Translations under genes and position numbers: made by a program
Assembly: GCA_009823395.1 (NCBI GenBank)
Contig: CM020508.1
Coordinates: 7,640,515-7,704,514 of the forward strand
DNA: 64,000 nucleotides
Direction of reading: 5' to 3'
From: Thamnaconus septentrionalis
Lineage: Eukaryota; Chordata; Actinopteri; Tetraodontiformes; Monacanthidae
The notes under the pieces: model-generated
What the model was told of the DNA's origin: nothing
Database searches by the model: none
The model's input: only the letters and a program-made list of their open reading frames with translations
Part shown: positions 57,801 through 64,000 of the stretch, piece by piece
Position numbering within the stretch: the first letter of the stretch is position 1
How the letters are laid out: the number at the start of each line of letters is the position of its first letter

Positions 57801-58651
57801 TGGAATCTAAGATTTTGGAATTTAAAGTCACAGTGAGGGGGATACCCATGAACACCACCTCAACACATCAGTTCTCATTTTGAAAAAACCATCAGAGAGG
57901 CTCCCTAAAATACCAGGCTTCCTTAAAAAATGGCAAAAGATGGCAGCTAACTAGGAGCAAGACACTTATTGCTCCATGTATATTCTTATATACAGTATAT
58001 ATATATGTATAAGAACTGTTCTTTTTTTATTGTACTACGAGTTTACACTTTATTAAGGTATAAATAAGCAGTATGTTAAGCTTTAAAATCATAAATCAAG
58101 CCAATTCTTACACACTGGACCTTTACAAAGGGCAATATGTGAAAACACTCTTAGTGAGGCTTTACCGGCGGGGAGAGCACTTTGGTGTCCAGCAGGTGAG
58201 TACAGACGTCCTGGACTGGTCGGATCTCCAGGAGGCGTGCAGCAGCGAGGATGTCGGCCACGCTGCTGTGGCTGACGGTCAGCGTGGCCGTGTAGGCAAA
58301 GTCCAACAAGGCTCCCAACGCCTCCGCCGCCACAAAGTCGATATGGTAGAGGTTCTGTTGGTCGGCGGCGGCCCCCGACGTGAAAAGCTTGTGGAAGTAG
58401 GCGCTGAAGGAGGCCAGGACGGAGCGGTGGGCCGGGAACTCGCGGTCCTGGGCCACCAGGAACACGTCGCACAGCGTGCCGCTGAGCCGCTGGCTGTTCA
58501 GGCTGCCCAGGATGTCGGCGCTGTGCTCGGGGAAGGGGATCCCCACGGGGCCCTCCTCCGCCTCCCCGGCCCCTCCCCTCCCCCCGCCGCCACCGCCGCC
58601 AGCCGTCCCTCTCAGCCGCCGCCCGCCCCTCCCACCGGCTCCTGACGACAT
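54391..58651 (-). CDS. zbtb7a: zbtb7a (LRF/Pokemon-like) BTB zinc-finger repressor, three coding exons
   Basis: Nuclear POK-family repressor. Exons 58166-58651, 56817-57745 and 54391-54856 join in phase to 626 residues plus stop (human about 584). Residues 1-33 are Gly/Arg-rich. The BTB domain spans about 40-150 (IGIPFP-type entry [20 protein letters not shown], then [20 protein letters not shown]). The linker carries EYLEYF, an acidic [12 protein letters not shown] run, [12 protein letters not shown] and a long poly-Gly tract. Four fingers: C2H2 at 435-455 ([20 protein letters not shown]), 463-483 and 491-511, and a C2HC finger at 519-541 ([20 protein letters not shown]), then RRGRKPRVR. The zinc-finger block is nearly that of human ZBTB7A, not 7B or 7C. 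Start is the first ATG (58649-58651). The frame after about residue 562 looks shifted (see findings), so the last 65 residues are doubtful. Confidence 0.92.
54857..56816 (-). other. zbtb7a second coding intron with a Tc1-type MITE
   Basis: Besides the transposon at 54916-55195 no feature is recognised. A 162-residue plus-strand frame (55756-56244) has no family resemblance. Confidence 0.65.
54916..55195. mobile_element. Tc1/mariner-type MITE remnant
   Basis: Left end TACAGTCAAAAGTTTGGACA; the right end reads TCTCCAAACTTTTTGAGACT then GGTAGTGTA, its inverted partner. TA dinucleotides stand at both borders. The internal CTACACTGCAGATAGATACT and GAAGACATCAAA words are those of the widespread fish element with this end. 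No transposase. Confidence 0.8.
56817..57745 (-). CDS. zbtb7a: zbtb7a coding exon 2, linker and first fingers
   Basis: 309 codons plus two bases. Acceptor TTCCACCAG, donor GTAAGC. Carries EYLEYF, acidic run, LLQQMMDSI, poly-Gly and finger 1, and stops inside finger 2 (CKVRFTR). Confidence 0.92.
57746..58165 (-). other. zbtb7a first coding intron with a MITE end
   Basis: Phase-0 intron splitting the BTB exon from the linker exon. 58107-58125 reads TTACACACTGGACCTTTAC, the same end word as the MITE at 41501-42013. The matching left end was not found. Confidence 0.5.
58166..58651 (-). CDS. zbtb7a: zbtb7a coding exon 1, BTB domain
   Basis: 162 codons; ends TKVLSPP with donor GTAAAG. The exon probably begins at 58732, after a strong pyrimidine tract and CGCTCAG acceptor, leaving 81 bases of 5'UTR. 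An upstream in-frame GTG at 58691-58693 is not needed as a start. Confidence 0.92.
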
Positions 58652-61600
58652 CTTCCACCAGCCTGCCGCCGAGCCGCCTAGCACAGCCCCCACCCGCGGA
58701 TCCGTCCTGCCGTCTGTCCGTCCGCCCGTCTGCTGAGCGACGGGAATGGGGGTGGTGGAGGAGTGGGACAGAGAGGAGACAAGAAAGGGAGTAGATTAGT
58801 TTCAATATGCGGGCACAGATAGCGGGAGATAACCGTGAAGAAGGGTCAGACAACAGACTTGACAATCTGGTTCGCGCAAAACATCCGTGGAGGTCACACT
58901 TGTACAGTTGAGCTAAATCTTAACCATAAGGGATAAAGTCAAAGCTTATTATGAGCCGCAGAGTGTCGGCAGGACAGAGATGTACAGCAGTGGTACCTGC
59001 AGTGGCACCCTGCAAGTATAGTCATGGAGGTGCACGGTTTCATTTATCTCGAGAAAGCACTTTAGCCGCCTTCAAAACAAATACACAACATCTCTAAAAT
59101 TTGGCAAAGAAAAACAAAACAAAACATTTTGTTAGCATTTGCGAATAAAAGACATGCTAGATGTCCATGACAGGAAGGCTTTAGCAAGGTAGCAAGTACA
59201 ATTTCACCTTCATGAAAGTGACAAGGAGAGTTTCCCTGTTTCTCATTACCATTAATAAATAATAAAATTTCTCTATGAATTTGGAAATGTGGGGTTCAAC
59301 TGGCTTTTTAATGCATTCCACGACATTCTGGTGAAAGGCATTGAAATGACTTCGCAGAAGAACGCTTCGGCACTGATCGAAATATTTCCCATTGCGCAAA
59401 CTCAGGTACCAGAAAGAGGTCCAGAAAACACAGAGCAAAGACAAGACTTACAATGATTACAGGTCTAAATCAACAGTAAAGCAACAGGTACAGTTGCAAA
59501 GTCTGACTCTCCCTGCACAGGACAACGACTCCCCTCGATTGAATGCATTACCCCTGCTCAACCATATGTATGCGCGTGCGCATGGGCCTTTTAAGTCCGT
59601 GCGCTGTCTGTGTGAGTGCGTGCATGCGTGTGCATAAACTCATTTAATAAACCTTGAGGTCCTGGAGAACAGAGGGTGGTGGGAATCAAAGTGCATGCTG
59701 GGAGCTGGGTTGGGCAGTCTCGGCGCTCTGACAGTTAAGAGCAAGGAGGAGAACTAGAAAAGTGTGTGTGTGTGTGTGTGTGTGGGAGGAGGGGAGGGGG
59801 GCTGCCAGAGCAAACCCTGTGGAAAACCTACACAGGAGGAGGAGGAGGAGGAGGACACGCAACAAGCTGCGAGGGAACAGTATTAAAAAGGGAGGTTGTC
59901 AATCCGGTCTGAGCTGGTTACCCCACCCTCTACTGTGTGCCAAGTTTCAGGAAAGGCTGTCCCCTTGCTCACGTGTGTGTGTGTGCGGGGGGGAGATTAA
60001 AATGATCGACTGAGGCCCGCACAGTGGGAGGGGGGAAAGGGGGTGGGGGTTTCGGCAGAACAAGCCATCCTCGATTTCCCTCGTTAACGCACACGCAAAC
60101 CAACGAGCAAACACTGTGACATCACAGAGGACATTAATAATGCACAAAACACACACATAATGCACGCGCGCACACACACACGCACACACACACCGGCAAC
60201 CAGCACCCTCTACCTCTGCGCGCCCCCTCCCCCTTCTCCATCTGCCAGGGAGACCCAGCAGGAGATGAGGCTTGTGCCCGGGGGGGGGTGCAGTGTTCTA
60301 GTCTCTACAGGAGTGAGGCGTTCTCTCTCAGATCAGCCCCTCCTGGTATGCCTGCACGCTGCACCTCACAGCAAAACCTGCCAAACCTGGCCGCCTATCC
60401 TCGTTGTTACCTGCCTCGGCCTCTCCTTCTCTGACGCCCTCTCCAACGTTTTTCACTTCTTTTTTTTGCTCGCCCACAGCGCAGCAGAGAGAGATAGTTA
60501 GAGAGAAAGCGAGAGAAACCCACACTTTTCTGTTAGCGCGACACAGCTCAGGGAACTATCCAGGCCTGTAAACGATTGATGGTAAACTCTGGTAATTGGA
60601 GCAACATTTGGCGCCTTATTACTCGCACCGCGCTTGACTCTGTTACATTTCGACGGGCAGCTAACTGCTTGCATTACGCCTAAGCATCTCAGGAAAGACA
60701 AGCTAACAAAACGGAGCGGCACGTCTCGTCCTTTCGCAGGTGTAACCGGACCTCCGCATGCACCACCGGACCCCGGTCGACCGAACCTTCACGTAACCGA
60801 CGCAGACACACCTGCACCAGGACTCGCTTTGCTGTAAGCCCCCGGAAAACGTTATCCCCCATACACAGCGTTGACCCTGGGTCACGGCTTTGTGGTGCAA
60901 AGACTCTGAGCTGGGAGGAGACACACAAACAAACACACACACACACACACACACACGCGCGCGCTGACTTCAATGCCAATGAAGCATGGAAGGAGTCCTC
61001 GGCATGAAGGAGCCACCTGTCCTGAATACAGGCTGTTTAGAGAAGAGGAAAAGAGCGCCACAAACCTGATCCTGACACCTTCTCCTCGGCTGAAACATTC
61101 CTTATCACTAATTCATGCCTGTGGGTGACGAGGCCTGCGGCCAGCAGCCGGTCGACACTTTTTTCTTGCGTTCCACTTTCAGCGAAGGGCCTTCCCGCAA
61201 TGCTCAAGTCGCGAGCACCCGGGCCTGCTTTGCAAGTCAAACAACCACTTCAGCGTGGGACCCGCCCCGTCCCGTCCCCGCCCCTCATTACCTCCGCCTA
61301 ATCTGCGACATTTCTCTATTACCAGCCTCTTATTTACACACACACACCACAGACAGGTAGCTGTAAAGGATGCTTTTGGGTCAGAAACAAACAAGCAAAC
61401 AAACATGTTCACCTACAGAGTAGCTTCCTTTTTATTTTCATGGGTGACTGCGCGGGGAATGCGCCCCTATCACCTACGGCAAGGTGGTCGCGCTTAACTT
61501 TGCCTTCTCATCCACAATGCTTTGACAGTAGCCTGCAATAACAATTAGCGAGAGGGGCTTTGTTTTGCCAGATACGTATCATCTTAGGAAGGACTGCAGA

Positions 61601-61933
61601 AGCTCCACTCGCAAAGCTATCTCCGTCTTAGGCTGACACATACCAGTCATTCCTAAATACAAAAGAAAACTGTTAACCCTGTGCAACCTCTCAGATGTAT
61701 CACACACACAAGACAATGAAATTACTTAGTCTGGATGGCTGTTTTAGAGAGGTACACAAGTCCACACACAGAGCCTGAGTAATGTGTGAAAGAATTCCAC
61801 GCAGGCTATGGAGAATGTTATTTTCAGGCAGGACATACTTAACCTGAAAAGGATCCCTTATAGTAAATCGAACATGATCCCTTCAAGTTAAAATTGTCAA
61901 CTTTTGCTTTCCTCATGTGAAAAAAAAAAAAAG

Positions 61934-61957
61934 TTATTTATTTATTTATTTATTTTT
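61934..61957. repeat. (TTTA)n microsatellite
   Basis: About five TTTA units next to poly-A and poly-T. Confidence 0.85.
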
Positions 61958-63874
61958 TTTAAATAACCTACTGCTGAGTACAAGGGTGCACCTGAACTTG
62001 AAGGGCAAAACTTTGTCCCTCCAGAGGTTAAGAGACACCTTGTGAAGTGTTTCATCCTTCCAGAGACTTCAATTATTCTGTTGATCACTGATGTAAAGCT
62101 ACATGTATAATTAAGTTAAATCACTTGGTCGAACCTTGTCTTTTCCATGTCTCCTCCCGTGTCCTTATTTCACTGACTGCAGTATCTCATCTACTTTGAG
62201 CGACAACAACCCTGCCTTGCCCGCCCTACTGAGTGAATCAGTTAACTCAGGTCAAGGTTAGACCGAGATAATGCAAGATAATCGGAATGGGGAGGGGGAC
62301 TTGCTTCCTAGAAGAAGTGGATTTAAAGCGAGTGCTGCGGCCAAGTGACTCACTTCTGCCAGTAGTGGAAGGAAACTTGATTGGCTGTGTTGGGAGCGGA
62401 GCAGGAAGACGGCGAGTGACTGATAAAAGTGAAGTTGCAAGGTCCTGGCCTGCAAGCCGAGCCACTCATGTGAGAAAACTAACCAGGAAACGCAGCCGAA
62501 AGGCAGAGCTGCAGCCAGTAAAAAAGGTGGTGGGCGAGGCAGGGCGTGAAGCTAAAGGTTGAAACGCTCACCCACGGGCTCCGAGTGTATCTTGGCTTGA
62601 GAGTGAAACTCAGGTGTCAATGATAAACTCGGATCTCATTCAGTTATCTGGCGTAACCTCCTACATTAAGAGGAAAGGTAGCCACCCACAAGTTACAGAA
62701 AGATTAGTGCAGGAATCCAGCAGGGCCTTTTATGACGTCTTATAAAAGGTCTGTGTTTGGTACAGTAAGAGCGAGAAAGACCTATTGAAATGACAACTGT
62801 GGCTACAACTACTACTCGAAAAGTAATTTGTCCACATTTTATTCTACTTTGCCTGACAAGGAACCTTGCAGGATAGAAATTCAACCTTCAACAAACAAAG
62901 TGCAATGAGGAACTTGCAACATGCTGACTTGTGTCTGCCATTTTTAAGTTTCTCGGGGGTGTTGTATACATGCAATTTTTGACTGCATGTTTTATCTGAC
63001 AAAGCACAGTCACACATAAGCAAACAGAAAAAGACATATTGATGAAACGACGCTGACATCCCGATGTACGCATTTTTAAAAATTCAAACGAAATGTTTCA
63101 GTTTTCAATTTGAATGAAAACGTTAAGCTCTGACAAAAAGTTACTGAAGTTGAAAAAACCTCATGAATTGTCACTCCACTTACTGTAAAGAATGGAGAAT
63201 TATTAAATGTAAAGTTAGACAATGTGGGTCAAACTTTATACATTAATTCATAATTGCACTGCACTTGCGGCCAACTCATAAAATGAAATAACATGAATAA
63301 TGCAGTTGTAATCAGTTTCAATGTAGTGAAGAGCGTGCGATAAAAAGCACAATCAAACCACAACGCAAACTTTTTGTGCCAGACACAACATTGTCTATTG
63401 GCCCTTTTTTCTCTCCCCCTTTTTGTGAAACTTTAGGTCCTGAGGCATGTGACTGCTCACAGCCGCCTTTCACACCACTTCCAAGTTGCAGCGCAATAAA
63501 CCACATCAAGGATGACCAGTGGGGCGGTCCGCGGGCCCAACGTGCCTCGCTTGCACCACTGGGTGCATGCGCACACCAACGGGGAAGGAAGACTTCCTGC
63601 GAGTCTGTGGCAGGCATGTAACAAAACCCGCTCTGTTATCAGATGACCAGCTCCCTGCTCGCTAGATCGCTCTGTCCCTCCTGTCTGATCCCCCCTTCCT
63701 CTCATCTGTCGCTCTTATCTCATCACTGCCTCCATCGCTGTCTCTCTCACACACACACACCACACCACACCGCGCTGCGCAGCGACCGACGTATCGCCCG
63801 CTTCCCCTTTCTAGTGCTGGGGAGGCGAACCAGCGCCGACCCACCCACACTTCTGCATCTCTGTGTCCTGAAGC

Positions 63875-63909
<35 letters not shown>
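63875..63909. repeat. (CCAG)n microsatellite
   Basis: About eight CCAG units; gives Gly-Trp-Leu-Ala frames that are not genes. Confidence 0.92.
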
Positions 63910-64000
63910 CCCTCCAGTGTTTCAACACGAACCAATTTGCTAAATCAACACGGCCGTTTGATATTAGACACATATCCTCTTCCTGACCAGTGGGCACTTC

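Larger units (their letters stand above)
58733..64000 (-). other. zbtb7a upstream region
   Basis: Presumed long 5' intron and promoter side of zbtb7a; no coding exon of any gene is recognised. Simple repeats: TG 59762-59786, CA 60170-60193 and 60931-60956, TTTA 61934-61957, CCAG 63875-63909. The non-coding first exon could not be placed. Confidence 0.5.

Noticed and set aside
56943..57883. Plus-strand frames of 79-240 residues opposite zbtb7a
   Set aside because: Shadow of the zbtb7a linker exon, rich in Pro/Arg; no independent support.
58652..58693. Upstream GTG start for zbtb7a
   Set aside because: A GTG start is unusual in vertebrates and the downstream ATG has A at -3; the extra 14 residues are not conserved as I recall the family.

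Overview
The window looks like teleost nuclear DNA, probably from a percomorph-type ray-finned fish. Four vertebrate genes are recognisable. All are on the minus strand, all are split by introns with good splice signals, and all read as fish orthologues of genes that sit on human 19p13.3. The rest is intronic and intergenic sequence with many dinucleotide repeats, a few mostly non-autonomous transposons and some AT-rich islands that look regulatory. There is no bacterial, phage, CRISPR or viral gene content. No wholly new multi-gene system was found; the unusual features are in gene structure and non-coding sequence.

Layout, left to right (each gene runs right to left). 1-5920: mbd3, six coding exons, a NuRD-complex methyl-CpG-binding-domain protein. 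A LINE fragment nested between hAT-like ends lies in its last intron. 8283-10211: uqcr11, a 60-residue complex III subunit with two coding exons and a separate 3'UTR exon. About 11370-36700: tcf3 (E2A), nineteen coding exons with their phases worked out (631 codons plus stop), a probable 3'UTR-only last exon, a probable non-coding first exon and a CCAAT-containing promoter. The order mbd3-uqcr11-tcf3 and the shared orientation match the human locus. 36750-54390: about 17.6 kb with no recognised gene, holding microsatellites, one MITE and candidate enhancers. 54391-58651: zbtb7a (LRF/Pokemon-like), with a BTB domain in one exon, a low-complexity linker in a second and zinc fingers split across the second and third. 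58733-64000: zbtb7a upstream region, no further gene recognised.

Functionally, mbd3, tcf3 and zbtb7a are nuclear regulators (chromatin repression, E-box transcription factor, BTB-zinc-finger repressor). uqcr11 is a housekeeping mitochondrial gene between two of them. They are linked by inherited synteny, not by a shared pathway.

Points most worth a second look: (1) mbd3 keeps Lys30/Tyr34, the residues linked to methyl-CpG binding that mammalian MBD3 has lost; (2) tcf3 shows a single, E12-type bHLH exon and no E47-type alternative; (3) zbtb7a has an apparent one-base loss in a C-run that changes the C-terminal frame; (4) a 12-13-base POU/homeodomain-like word, TGCATATTAATG(A), occurs in three separate AT-rich islands; (5) a 668-bp hAT-type element has perfect 8-bp target duplications and a decayed BED-finger remnant; (6) a 35-bp near-perfect palindrome lies just upstream of the tcf3 start exon. 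All assignments come from reading the sequence and from remembered family sequences; no search was run.
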